From the NCBI RefSeq assembly GCF_000418325.1, contig NC_021658.1, forward strand, positions 5,629,501 through 5,693,500: a stretch of DNA of 64,000 nucleotides. Direction: 5' to 3'. Positions 25,390 to 34,354 of the stretch are shown piece after piece (the stretch's first letter is position 1; each line of letters starts with the position of its first letter). The notes under the pieces were generated by a model. The model was not told the DNA's origin and ran no database searches. It saw only the letters and a list, made by a program, of their open reading frames with translations. Made by a program: the position numbers and the translations under genes. The DNA is from Sorangium cellulosum So0157-2 (GTDB lineage: Bacteria; Myxococcota_A; Polyangia; Polyangiales; Polyangiaceae).

Positions 25390-27689
25390 GACCCGCCCCC
25401 CCCATGCTCGGACGCCGGCGTCGGCGCGCGCCGCGGGCGCAGCGCCGCCACGCCCAGCGCGGCGACGGCGAGCACGGTGATCTCGCCGAGCGTGTCGGCG
25501 CCCCGGAAATCCACGAGGACGACGTTGACGGCATTCCTTCCGTGGGCCTCGGGGAACGACAGCGCGAGCTGCTCCGCGCCGGCGGGGGCCCGCGGAGGAT
25601 GCACGCCGGTGCTCCAGGCGAGGGCCGCCGCGAGGGCCGCGACGGCGCCGGCCACCGCGGCGTGAGCGACGCGCGCCCTGCGAGGCCGCACGTCGGCGCC
25701 TGGCCTGGGGAGCCTGCGAAAGACGAGCAGGAGCAGGATGAGAGAGACCGTCTCGACCAGGATCTGCGTGAGCACGAGGTCGGGCGCGCGAAAGAGGATG
25801 TAGAAGACGGCGACGCCGTACCCCGCGACCGCCATGGTCACGATTTTGGCGATGCGGCTCCGCCCGAACGGCGTCAGCGCGGCGCCGACGACGATCATGA
25901 GCGCCGGAACGCAGGCGATCCCGAGATCGGGGCCCCACGTCCTCGCCCCGAGAGGCCCATTCTCGAGGGCGATGGCGGCGCACGACGCGGCGGCGGCGAA
26001 CAGGAGCATCACCGCCAGATAACGCGGCAGCCCCCCTGCCTGTGCGGCTCGACCGGCCCAGCCCGAGAGTCGGAGGACGGCCCCGGAGATGCGGTCGGAG
26101 AGGACCTGCGTCTCCGGCTCGCTGGGCGGCTCCGCGAGCCGCCGCCAGAGGAGATAGCCCACGACCCCCAGCCCGATGGTGAGCAGGCTGAGGGCGAAGA
26201 GGGCGTCCACGTGGTGCCACACGGCCAGCCACCCCAGCCGCTCGGATCCGGGCTCGAGGAGGGAGCCCAGCCGCCCGGGCGCCACGCCGCCGATCACCTG
26301 CGGAGCGAGCAAGAGGAGGGGCACGACGAGCAGCCATGGCGAGAGCTGGCGCCTCGGATGGCCGCGATCTGCGGGCGGGACGTCGGGACCCCAGAACGAG
26401 CTGACGAAGAGCTTGAGGGCATAGGCGACGGCGAAGGCCCCGCCCACGACGGCCGCCGCGAGCGCGATCACGCCGGCCGGGGAGCGATCGGCGAGCAACG
26501 CCTCGTAGAGGATCTCCTTGCTGATGAAGCCGAGCACGAAGGGAAAGCCCGCCATGGCGGCGGCGCCGATCCCGATCGAGACCCCGGCGACCGGCTCTCG
26601 CCTGAACCAGTGCTCCTCCTTCAGGATCGACAGATCGCGTGTCCCCGTCACCTTCTCCATCCAGCCGACGAGCAAGAACAGAGAGGACTTGTACAGCGCG
26701 TGGTTCGCGATATTGAGCAGCTCACCGCGCGTCCCCGCCGTCGCGTACAGGCCGTAGAGCGCGGTCAGCACGCCGAGGTAGGCCACCGTGCTGTAAGCGA
26801 GGAGCTTCTTCAGGTCCCAGGCCCGGACGGCGTCCCATCCGGCCACGACGAAGGTGGTGAGACCCACCGTGACGAGGACGGGTCGCCAGGCGGGGGACGC
26901 ATGAAATATCGGGAGCAGTCGGCCCATCAAGAAGATACCGCCCTTCACCATCGTGGCGGAGTGGAGATAGGCGCTGACGGGCGCGGGCGCGGCCATGGCG
27001 CCCGGGAGCCAGAAGTGGAACGGGAACTGCGCCGATTTGGCGAACGCCCCGGCGAGCAGGAGGAGGAGCGCGGCGACATGGGCCGGGTTCGCCACGATCT
27101 CGCCCGCGCGCGGGGCGAGCTCGGACAGGTTGTAGGTGCCGGCCAGCTGCCCGAGCAGCACCACGCCGGCGAGCATCGCGAGGCCCCCTGCGCCCGTGAC
27201 CAGGAAGGCGCGGATCGCGCCGCTCCGCGCCGCCGGATCGGTGAAGTCCATCCCGATGAGGAGAGCGGACGCGATGGTGGTCAGCTCCCAGAAGACGTAG
27301 AGGAGCACGAGCGAATCCGAGAGGACGATCCCGACCATGGCCCCCATGAACGCGAGGAGCGCCGCCCAGTAAGCGGGTTTGCCCTTCGAGCCCAGGTACG
27401 CGCGGCTGTACTGGACGACGCCGAGGCCCACGCCGGCGACGAGCAGCACGAAGAAGGCGCCGAGCCGGTCCAGGCGCAGGTTCGCCGTGATGCCGAGGGA
27501 GGGGAGCCACGCGATCGGGACCGTCGTGGATCCGCCCGCGGACGCCTCGGGCCAGCGCGGAAGCATGATGAAGAGCAGGAGCACGGGGGGGACGAGCGCG
27601 ACGCGTCCGGCCCACCGCGGGGGGAGAAACAGCACGAGCGCTGCGCCCAGGAAGGGAACAGCGATGGTCCATGCGAGGGTCGGTAGCAT
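25371..27689 (-). CDS. mrpA: Na+/H+ antiporter subunit A (MrpA), NuoL-like
   Basis: 772 residues, about 20 TM helices. The first ~500 residues are the NuoL-like antiporter module, with [25 protein letters not shown] and [15 protein letters not shown]. The C-terminal part carries the MbhD/MbhE-like extension ([14 protein letters not shown] and [15 protein letters not shown]), which is specific to MrpA. It is the first gene of a complete A-B-C-D-E-F-G operon, the seven-subunit Mrp antiporter that expels Na+ and supports pH homeostasis. AAGGTA precedes the ATG at 27689. The operon promoter should lie in the 335 bp upstream. Confidence 0.95.
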   Translation of the reverse strand: MLPTLAWTIAVPFLGAALVLFLPPRWAGRVALVPPVLLLFIMLPRWPEASAGGSTTVPIAWLPSLGITANLRLDRLGAFFVLLVAGVGLGVVQYSRAYLGSKGKPAYWAALLAFMGAMVGIVLSDSLVLLYVFWELTTIASALLIGMDFTDPAARSGAIRAFLVTGAGGLAMLAGVVLLGQLAGTYNLSELAPRAGEIVANPAHVAALLLLLAGAFAKSAQFPFHFWLPGAMAAPAPVSAYLHSATMVKGGIFLMGRLLPIFHASPAWRPVLVTVGLTTFVVAGWDAVRAWDLKKLLAYSTVAYLGVLTALYGLYATAGTRGELLNIANHALYKSSLFLLVGWMEKVTGTRDLSILKEEHWFRREPVAGVSIGIGAAAMAGFPFVLGFISKEILYEALLADRSPAGVIALAAAVVGGAFAVAYALKLFVSSFWGPDVPPADRGHPRRQLSPWLLVVPLLLLAPQVIGGVAPGRLGSLLEPGSERLGWLAVWHHVDALFALSLLTIGLGVVGYLLWRRLAEPPSEPETQVLSDRISGAVLRLSGWAGRAAQAGGLPRYLAVMLLFAAAASCAAIALENGPLGARTWGPDLGIACVPALMIVVGAALTPFGRSRIAKIVTMAVAGYGVAVFYILFRAPDLVLTQILVETVSLILLLLVFRRLPRPGADVRPRRARVAHAAVAGAVAALAAALAWSTGVHPPRAPAGAEQLALSFPEAHGRNAVNVVLVDFRGADTLGEITVLAVAALGVAALRPRRAPTPASEHGGGGSCDRPS

Positions 27690-28024
27690 GCGAGGTACCT
27701 TGTTGCCGGACGGTGCATGTCCCCCTTGGCATGTGGCTACGCTCCGCCGTGCGCGCGGCCATGGACTCTCCGTCCTCCGCGCGAACCATCGCGCCCGTGG
27801 ACGTCGGCGCCGCGCGCGTCCTCGCCGATGCGCTGGGCGGGGGGCGCAGCGGCCCGCCCGGCCTGCCGTGCCGCTGGAGAAACGCCGGTGTCGCAGGCGA
27901 TCGGCATGGGTTGCCGTGAGACAGCGAAAGGTGTGCCTGCCCGTGCGGCGTGCGATGATTGCGCGCTCGGTTGCTGGCGAAGCGACCGAGCGGCCATGCC
28001 CCCGGCCGCCTGGTCGCGCCCTCG
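27690..28024. other. Intergenic upstream of the mrp operon, 335 bp
   Basis: No coding segment was recognised. It should hold the mrp promoter. The left part (27700-27900) has no GC3 bias in any frame that would indicate a gene. Confidence 0.4.
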
Positions 28025-28213
28025 TCAGAACGGGACGCCCAGGACCTGCGGCGCGTGCGCGCCGACCTGGGACAGGAGCCACGCCTGCTGGCGGCGCGTG
28101 TTCTCCTCGATCCGGTCGCAGCTCGCCATGAGCGGGCGGTCGAGCAGCATCATGGCCGTCTTCTTCACGGCGACGAGCGTGATGTGCAGGTAGGTCGAGC
28201 GCGGCAAGGGGCC
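28025..28213 (-). pseudogene. C-terminal stump of an unidentified gene
   Basis: The minus-strand frame that stops at 28025 reads for about 58 codons as convincing protein: S-T-Y-L-H-I-T-L-V-A-V-K-K-T-A-M-M-L-L-D-R-P, then S-C-D-R-I-E-E-N-T-R-R-Q-Q-A-W-L-L, ending V-L-G-V-P-F. Codon use is mixed but all-sense, and the composition is unlike the shadow frames. At about 28213 coding-like sequence ends abruptly and a plus-strand gene fragment begins. The family was not recognised. It is interpreted as the 3' end of a gene whose 5' part was deleted. Confidence 0.5.
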
Positions 28214-28800
28214 TCTGGCGCGTGGGCGCCGCGACCCTCGCCGGCGGCGCAAAGGCGCGCCTCGACCTGAAGGAGCTGGACTTGCGCGCGGGCAGCGCCC
28301 GGATCGCGTCAGGCACCGTCGAGGCGGTCGACGTCGTGATCGCTGCTCCCGATGCTGGCCATGGCCGGGGCCGCCCGCGCGCCCCGGTGCACGGGACGCT
28401 CCGGATCGACGGCGGCGCCCTCTCGATCCGCGGCGGTGCGTCCCTCGATGGATCGATCGCCGCGGAGGGCGCGGACGCCGGCGTGCTGCTCGATCTCCTC
28501 GGCGTGACCGGCGCGCTGCGCTGGACGCTCGAGATCCTCGAGGGGCGCCCCTTCGCGCTGAGCTCCGCGCTCGTCCGCCGCCCCCTGCGGATCGAGCTCA
28601 GCGACGTGCGCTTCGAGAGCGGGAACATCGAAGCGCGGGGCGCCTTCGCGCAGGACGGCGATGGCCGCGCGGGCGCCTTCCTCGTGACCACCGGAGCGCT
28701 CTCGGCCGGCCTCTCGATCGAGGGTGGAGAGCCGCACGTCACCTCCTCTCCGGGCGAGGACTGGCTCGCTCGGCGCCTCGACGCGATCACCGGACGATGA
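28214..28800 (+). pseudogene. C-terminal fragment of an AsmA/TamB-like protein
   Basis: About 190 residues without any plausible ribosome-binding site at the 5' end. Repetitive beta-strand text (A-R-L-D-L-K-E-L-D-L-R-A-G, G-T-L-R-I-D-G-G-A-L-S-I-R-G-G, I-E-L-S-D-V-R-F-E-S-G-N-I-E-A-R-G) is typical of the beta-helical repeats of large AsmA/DUF748-type periplasmic proteins. It ends E-D-W-L-A-R-R-L-D-A-I-T-G-R. Such proteins normally exceed 600 residues, so most of the gene is gone. The break at about 28213 abuts the opposite-strand stump. Family assignment is from strand pattern only. Confidence 0.55.
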
Positions 28801-28839
28801 TCCGAAAGCACAGGATCGAGGCTCCGTCGCAGCAGCTCC

Positions 28840-28938
28840 GTACTGCATCTTCTGGGGCAGCTCCAGCACGTGCGCGGACGTCGTCGTCAGCGCGAGCGCC
28901 GCGAGCACGATCGTGATGAAGCGCCATGCTCTGATCAT
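28840..28938 (-). pseudogene. N-terminal stump of a DUF1772-like membrane protein
   Basis: From the ATG at 28938, with a GAGG ribosome-binding site 7 bases upstream, the text is M-I-R-A-W-R-F-I-T-I-V-L-A-A-L-A-L and then S-A-H-V-L-E-L-P-Q-K-M-Q-Y. This is the first helix of small four-helix membrane proteins of the DUF1772/anthrone-oxygenase-like type, whose hallmark is H-x-L-E-L-P-x-K-M. After about 33 codons the match stops, and the AsmA-like fragment ends 40 bp further left. The 3' three-quarters of the gene are missing. Confidence 0.62.
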
Positions 28939-29470
28939 CCCAATACCTCGTGGTTCGCCGCGTCGCGAAGGGGAGCAAACGTCGGGCCATGCGCGCTCGT
29001 CCAGAGGCACCGCGGCGCGGTCGTCGTCCCCGCGTCCTAGGGTCCTACCGAGCTCTGCCGGTCGACAAAGATGCCCCGGGTCGCGCGCGGGTCCGGGCGA
29101 GCTGCGCCCCCCGGCGCGCCCACCGCGGGCCACGCTCGCGAGCGCCCTCCCTCGTCGCGCTCGTGAGCGGGTCTACATCGAGGACGGCGCCGCGCGGCCG
29201 CAGCGCGCGGCGAGATCGACGCGCGCGCTCGTCCGGCGCGCCGGATCAGCTTGCACGGCGCCGCTCCATATGTTTTGAGTTCAAAGTATTCGCGTCGCGA
29301 TGCCTGCCCGCGGTGAGCCGCGGGCCAGCGTCGCTGTCCATCCGTGTCCCACGGCACGCGGCGCAGCGCCTCGCGGCGCGCGGCTCGTCCCTTTGTCCGC
29401 GCCGGCGGCGGTGGGTCGAGCCCCGCGCCGCCGGCGCTGCGCCCGGGCCACCGCAGAGGAGGGGAGCTCC
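28939..29470. other. Intergenic upstream of the trehalose gene, 532 bp
   Basis: No gene was recognised. A short AT-rich island at 29268-29292 (atatgttttgagttcaaag region) contrasts with the GC-rich flanks and is a plausible promoter site for the trehalose gene. The stretch from 29400 on is GC-rich untranslated leader ending in the GAGGAGGGGAG ribosome-binding site. Confidence 0.4.
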
Positions 29471-31663
29471 ATGACTCGACTGCTCATCGTCTCCAACCGT
29501 CTCCCGATCAGCATCCGCGTCGACCACGGCGCGCTGTGCCTCACGCGCTCCTCGGGGGGCCTCGCCGCGGCGATGCGCGGCCCTCACGAGCGAATGTGCG
29601 CGGTCTGGATCGGCTGGCCGGGCAGCGTGGCGGGCCTCACCCCGGAGCAGCGGCAGGACGCCGACGCGGCGCTCGCCGGGATCCGCGCCGTGCCCGTGCA
29701 CCTCGGCGCCACGGAGCAGCACCGCTTCTACGACGGCTTCTCGAACGGAGTCCTCTGGCCCCTGTTCCACTACCTGCTCGACAAGGTGAACCTCGACGCC
29801 GAGCTCGACTGGGAGGCCTACCAGCGCGTCAACGAGCGCTTCGCCGACATCGTCGCCGATCAGTACAAGCCGGGCGACGTGATCTGGGTGCACGACTACC
29901 AGCTCATGCTCCTCCCGGCGCTCCTCCGGCGGCGCCTGCCGGGGGCGCGGATCGGCTTCTTCCTCCACGTCCCGTTCCCGTCGGCCGACGTCTTCCGCAT
30001 CCTCCCGTGGCGGGAGCAGATCGTGCGGGGCCTGCTCGGCGCCGACCTGCTCGGCTTCCACACGGCCGGCTTCCGCCGGAACTTCGCCGCCTCGGCGGCG
30101 CACGTGCTCGGCCTGGATCCGGACGAGGCGGCGATCGAGCACGACGGGCGCAGGGTCGCGCTCGGGGTCCACCCGATCAGCATCGACGCCGCGGAGATCG
30201 CGCGGCTCGCGGCCCACCCCGGCGTGCGCGAGGAGGCGGCGCGGATCCGCGCCGAGGCGGGCGGCCGCAAGATCGTGCTCGGGATCGACCGCCTCGACTA
30301 CACGAAGGGGATCCCGCGCCGCCTGCTCGCGATCGAGCGCTTCCTCGAGCGCGAGCCGGAGCTGCGCGACCAGGTCCGCTTCATCCAGCTCGCCGTCCCC
30401 ACGCGCGAGATGGCCGGCGCGTACGCCGAATTCCGGCGGGTCGTGCACGAGATGGTCGGCCGCATCAACGGCCAGCACGGCACCACGTACGCGACGCCGA
30501 TCCACTACATGCACCGCTCCGTCCCGTTCGAGCAGGTGGTCGCCCTCTACCTCGCGGCCGACGTCATGCTGGTCACCCCGCTCCGCGACGGCATGAACCT
30601 CGTCGCGAAGGAGTACGTCGCCGCGCGCATCGACCACGACGGCGCCCTGATCCTCAGCGAGTTCGCCGGCGCCGCGTCCGAGCTCGCCGAGGCGATCTCC
30701 GTCAACCCGTACGACATCGGCTCGGTCGCCGCGGCCGTGAAGCGCGCGCTGACCCTGCCGCTCGCCGAGCAGCAGACGCGGATGGCGGCGCTGCGCCGCC
30801 GCGTGGACGCGCACGACGTCCACCGCTGGTCGCAGTCGTTCCTGGACGACCTCGACCGCGCCGCCGCGCCCGCGCTCGAGGCGGCCGCGCTGAGCGCGCA
30901 GGCCGCGCGCCGGGAGGTGCCCGAGAGCGTGGTCGAGCGCGTCCGACAGGCGCCGCAGCGCGTCTGGATCCTCGACTACGACGGCACGCTGGTCCCGTTC
31001 GCCCCGGTGCCCGACCTCGCCGCGCCCGACGAGGAGCTCCTCGCCCTGCTCCGGGCGCTCTCCGAGCGCGACCGCGTCCACGTCGTGAGCGGCCGCCCGC
31101 GCGCCGACATCGAGCGCTGGTTCGGCGCGCTGCCGCTGCACCTGCACGCCGAGCACGGCTTCTGGTCGCGCCCGAGGTCGTGCGACGACTGGGTTCCGCT
31201 CGAGTCGGACGCCGCCGCCTGGAAGGGGGATGTCCGCGCCCTGCTGGAGGACTTCACCCGGCGCACCCCGGGCAGCTTCATCGAGGAGAAGACGGTGACG
31301 CTCGCGTGGCACTACCGCACCGCGGACCCCGAGCTCGCCGGCGAGCACGTGCGCGCGCTGCGCGCGCGCCTCGCGGAGCGCGTCTCCGCCGACCGCCTCG
31401 AGCTCCTCGGCGGCGCGAAGGTCGTGGAGATCCGGCCGCGCGGCGTCCACAAGGGGCGCGTCGTGCCGCTCATCCTGGACGACGTCTCGGCGCGGGCGGA
31501 GGTGATCGCGATCGGCGACGATCGCACCGACGAGGACATCTTCGCCGCGCTCCCGCCGACGGCGTGCACCATCCACGTCGGCGGCAACGACCAGAGCCGC
31601 GCGGTCTACCGGCTCCCCGACGCGCGCGCCGTCCGCCGCCTGCTGCGCTCGATTCATGCCTGA
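29471..31663 (+). CDS. otsA-otsB: Fused trehalose-6-phosphate synthase / phosphatase
   Basis: 730 residues. The first ~460 are a GT20 trehalose-6-phosphate synthase: N-R-L-P-I-S near the start, W-V-H-D-Y-Q-L at about 140, F-F-L-H-V-P-F-P, D-R-L-D-Y-T-K-G and R-D-G-M-N-L-V-A-K-E-Y. It joins UDP-glucose (or ADP-glucose) to glucose-6-phosphate. From about 490 comes a HAD-type trehalose-6-phosphatase, with nucleophile Asp502 and Asp504 in L-D-Y-D-G-T-L, S-G-R-P, and G-D-D-R-T-D-E-D. All catalytic motifs are intact, so one polypeptide should make trehalose from nucleotide sugar. Trehalose protects against osmotic and drying stress. The ATG has an excellent GAGGAGG-type ribosome-binding site. The DUF389 gene follows closely. 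Confidence 0.95.
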   Translation: MTRLLIVSNRLPISIRVDHGALCLTRSSGGLAAAMRGPHERMCAVWIGWPGSVAGLTPEQRQDADAALAGIRAVPVHLGATEQHRFYDGFSNGVLWPLFHYLLDKVNLDAELDWEAYQRVNERFADIVADQYKPGDVIWVHDYQLMLLPALLRRRLPGARIGFFLHVPFPSADVFRILPWREQIVRGLLGADLLGFHTAGFRRNFAASAAHVLGLDPDEAAIEHDGRRVALGVHPISIDAAEIARLAAHPGVREEAARIRAEAGGRKIVLGIDRLDYTKGIPRRLLAIERFLEREPELRDQVRFIQLAVPTREMAGAYAEFRRVVHEMVGRINGQHGTTYATPIHYMHRSVPFEQVVALYLAADVMLVTPLRDGMNLVAKEYVAARIDHDGALILSEFAGAASELAEAISVNPYDIGSVAAAVKRALTLPLAEQQTRMAALRRRVDAHDVHRWSQSFLDDLDRAAAPALEAAALSAQAARREVPESVVERVRQAPQRVWILDYDGTLVPFAPVPDLAAPDEELLALLRALSERDRVHVVSGRPRADIERWFGALPLHLHAEHGFWSRPRSCDDWVPLESDAAAWKGDVRALLEDFTRRTPGSFIEEKTVTLAWHYRTADPELAGEHVRALRARLAERVSADRLELLGGAKVVEIRPRGVHKGRVVPLILDDVSARAEVIAIGDDRTDEDIFAALPPTACTIHVGGNDQSRAVYRLPDARAVRRLLRSIHA

Positions 31664-31766
31664 CGCCCCGGCCCGGCGCCGACGCCTCGCGCGGCGCGGC
31701 GCCGCCCGCGAGCGCCGCGCGCTCGACCGGGAGGTCGCGGCCGAAAGTCGCGCTATAAGGCCCGCC

Positions 31767-33521
31767 ATGGACCAGGATCGCGGCCGTGAGCCGCAGGCCG
31801 GCGGGCCGCCGACGGCGCACGCCGGGGCGGCCTTCCAGGACCGCATCGCGGCCGCGTTCGGGATCGAGCCCGAGGCGCGCGAGGCCATCGTCCGGAGCAT
31901 GCTCGAGCGGAGCGCCAAGGGGGCGGCGGGCTACTGGCTCCAGCTCTTCCTCGCCATGGGCATCGCCTCGCTCGGGCTCGTCCTCGGCAGCGGCGCGGTC
32001 GTCATCGGCGCGATGCTGATCTCGCCGCTCATGGGGCCCATCGTCGAGCTCGGGATGGGCCTCGCCATCGGCTCGCCGTTCCCGGCGCTGCGCTCCTTCA
32101 CGCGCGTCGCCTTCAGCGTCGTCATGGTCGTGACGAGCGCCGCGGCGCTCACCCTGACGCTGCCGTTCTACGAGGTGACGTCGGAGATCGCCGCGCGCAC
32201 CTCGCCGACCGCGCTCGACCTGCTCATCGCGATCTTCTGCGCGATCGCGGCCGCCTACACCACCGTGCGGCCCGGCTCCGACACGACCTCGACCGCCGCG
32301 GGCACGGCCATCGGCATCGCGCTCGTGCCCCCGCTCTGCGTCGTCGGCTACGGGATCGGCACGCGGGTGAAGAGCATCGCGAGCGGCGCCGCGCTGCTCT
32401 TCACGGCGAACCTCTGCGCGATCCTCCTGTTCGCCATCCTCTGCTTCTTGCTCCTCGGCTACGGCGCCGTCAGCACCGCGGAGCTCGAGCACGCGGAGCT
32501 CGCGAAGCAGAAGCCGGGGGCGATCCGCCGGCTGGCGCGCGCGCTGCAGGTCTTCTTCGAGCTGCGCCACGGGTGGGTCTTCCGCGTGATGATGCCGCTC
32601 GCGCTCCTCGGGGCCGTGTATTTCCCGCTGCGGGAGGCGCTCGCGCGGGTGTCGTGGCAAGTGCGCGTCCGCACGGCGATCGTGCGCATGCTGGACGCGC
32701 TGCCGCAGAGCACGGTGCGGTCGAGCGTCACCGTCGACCACGGCAGCGTCGCCGTGCGCCTCGTGCTGCTCGGCCGGGCCGACGAGGCGGAGCGGCTCGA
32801 GCGCGATCTGCGCGATCGGATCGACGCCGTCGCGGGCGTCACCCCGAAGGTCGACGTCATCGCGGTGCTCGACGCGAGCGCGCTGGAGGAGGTGGCGGCG
32901 TCGGTGCGGGCGAGCTCGACGCCTATCGACGTGGCGCCCAAGGAGCCGGAGCTCGCGCTCGTCCAGCGGGAGCTCGCCGCGTCGCTCGGGGGCGCGTGGC
33001 CGCACGCGGCGGGGCCGCTCGTCGCGTGGCGGCTCCGGTTCCCGGACAACGAGCCGGCCGTCGTGGAGGTCGTGCACGTCGGCCCGGCGCTCGGCGCCCC
33101 GGCGGCCGACCTGCTCGGGCGCGCGCTCTCTCGGGATCTCGGCGCGGAGGTGGCGGTGCAGGACCGCGCCATCCCGCCCGAGCCGATCGTCGCCGAGCCG
33201 GAGGGCGGGTGGCCGTGGCTCCAGGAGGCCCGGCCCGCGCTCGCCTGGGCGGACGACGTGGAGGCGCTGCACGGCTGCGTCGAGGTGCCGCCGAGCCCCG
33301 GGGAGGAGCCGAGCCCCGGGGAGAAGCCGAGCGGGGAAGTCGAGGCGGTCCTCGCGGCGCTGCGGTCGCTGCCGGCCCTCCGCTCGGATCGGGTGCACGT
33401 CCGCGAGGGCGCGCGGTGGCGCGCGATCGTGTCGGCCGCGCCGTGCGCGCCGCCGGAGCCCGCGCCGGCCGACGCTGGCGCCGCGGCGGAGCCCGCCGGG
33501 GCGGACGCCGGCGCTCGCTGA
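31767..33521 (+). CDS. DUF389 membrane protein
   Basis: 584 residues. The membrane half (about 50-300) carries the DUF389 signature G-A-M-L-I-S-P-L-M-G-P-I and A-G-T-A-I-G-I-A-L-V-P-P-L-C-V-V-G-Y, with about six TM helices. A long soluble C-terminal region follows, with ferredoxin-like alternation of strands and helices, a short P-S-P-G-E-E repeat at about 512-522, and an Ala/Pro-rich tail. DUF389 proteins are widespread inner-membrane proteins of unknown function. The soluble extension is unusually long. The ATG at 31767 is used; an earlier in-frame ATG at 31656 overlaps the trehalose gene but adds only Arg/Ala-rich text. Confidence 0.85.
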   Translation: MDQDRGREPQAGGPPTAHAGAAFQDRIAAAFGIEPEAREAIVRSMLERSAKGAAGYWLQLFLAMGIASLGLVLGSGAVVIGAMLISPLMGPIVELGMGLAIGSPFPALRSFTRVAFSVVMVVTSAAALTLTLPFYEVTSEIAARTSPTALDLLIAIFCAIAAAYTTVRPGSDTTSTAAGTAIGIALVPPLCVVGYGIGTRVKSIASGAALLFTANLCAILLFAILCFLLLGYGAVSTAELEHAELAKQKPGAIRRLARALQVFFELRHGWVFRVMMPLALLGAVYFPLREALARVSWQVRVRTAIVRMLDALPQSTVRSSVTVDHGSVAVRLVLLGRADEAERLERDLRDRIDAVAGVTPKVDVIAVLDASALEEVAASVRASSTPIDVAPKEPELALVQRELAASLGGAWPHAAGPLVAWRLRFPDNEPAVVEVVHVGPALGAPAADLLGRALSRDLGAEVAVQDRAIPPEPIVAEPEGGWPWLQEARPALAWADDVEALHGCVEVPPSPGEEPSPGEKPSGEVEAVLAALRSLPALRSDRVHVREGARWRAIVSAAPCAPPEPAPADAGAAAEPAGADAGAR

Positions 33522-33543
33522 AGTCCGCGGCGCGGGCGATCGC

Positions 33544-33684
33544 GCCCCGGGGCTGGTTCCACGGGTCCTCTTGCAGCGCGACGCGCTCCTGCGCGCTCGG
33601 AGGCCGCAGGACGTAGCGCAAGAGCGCCTTCCTCGCCGCGGCGTCGAGCCCGCCGGCGCGTGTCGCCGGCAACCCGGGCCGCAT
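33544..33684 (-). mobile_element. IS91-type transposase remnant
   Basis: Reading the minus strand from 33684 gives A-A-A-R-K-A-L-L-R-Y-V-L-R-P-P-S-A-Q-E-R-V. The L-L-R-Y-x-x-R-P-P-x-A-Q-E/D-R block is characteristic of the tyrosine (Y2) transposases of the IS91 group common in myxobacteria. Only about 40 codons remain, without start, catalytic tyrosines or element ends. It sits between the DUF389 gene and the methyltransferase gene. Confidence 0.65.
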
Positions 33685-33710
33685 GATCTTCGGTCGCAGC
33701 GAGCTGCGCG

Positions 33711-34340
33711 CTACCCCGGCTTCTTCGTCACGACGAACGCAACCATCCCCCCAGCACCAACCTCCCTCTCCTCGATCTCGACGAACCCCACCTCGCGCAT
33801 CTCGCGGAGGATCGTCTCGCGATCGTAGACATGGACGACCGGCGCCTTCCCGAACCAGCGCAGCACCGTGATGATCGCGCCGTAAGGTACCCAGGTGCCG
33901 CCGAGGCAGACGTTGGACGAGATGAACGAGCCGCCGGGCTTGAGGAGGTCGAAGATTGTCTTGAGGGTGCGCCTCCGATCGGGGACGAGGTGGAGGATGG
34001 AGTAGGCCCAGGCGCTGTCGAAGTGCTCGGGCTCAACCGGAGCACGTCCGTCGAGCGTGCCCTGGCGAAAGGTGACGTTGGTCACGCCTTGGACCTGCTT
34101 CTTCTGGTTGGCGATGCGGATCATCTCGGACGAGACGTCCATCGCGTGGATGTGGCCGGCGAACGGCGACATCTCCAGGGCGAGCGAGCCGGTGCCGCAG
34201 CCGATCTCGAGGACTGTCGAGCCCGGGCGCAGGTGCTCGCGGGTGATGGCCTTCTTGCGCTCGAAGGCCGCGACGTTCCCCACCGGCTTGGCGGCGTACT
34301 TCTCGGCGATGCCGTCCCAGAACTTGGCGTCGGTGCTCAT
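33711..34340 (-). CDS. Class I SAM-dependent methyltransferase
   Basis: 209 residues. Motif I, V-L-E-I-G-C-G-T-G-S-L-A-L-E-M (about 41-55), binds S-adenosylmethionine. H-A-M-D-V-S is the acidic ribose-binding strand end, and L-K-P-G-G-S-F-I-S is post-motif II/III. The start M-S-T-D-A-K-F-W-D-G-I-A-E-K-Y-A is typical of small-molecule methyltransferases of this group. The substrate is unknown. Divergence from other genes is not seen: the LysR gene lies 14 bp upstream on the same strand, so they may form an operon. Confidence 0.88.
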   Translation of the reverse strand: MSTDAKFWDGIAEKYAAKPVGNVAAFERKKAITREHLRPGSTVLEIGCGTGSLALEMSPFAGHIHAMDVSSEMIRIANQKKQVQGVTNVTFRQGTLDGRAPVEPEHFDSAWAYSILHLVPDRRRTLKTIFDLLKPGGSFISSNVCLGGTWVPYGAIITVLRWFGKAPVVHVYDRETILREMREVGFVEIEEREVGAGGMVAFVVTKKPG

Positions 34341-34354
34341 CGTGGTCGACGATT

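Noticed and set aside
33290-33345. Short PSPGEE/PSPGEK repeat in the DUF389 gene
   Set aside because: A two-unit low-complexity linker repeat in frame; not a mobile or regulatory repeat.
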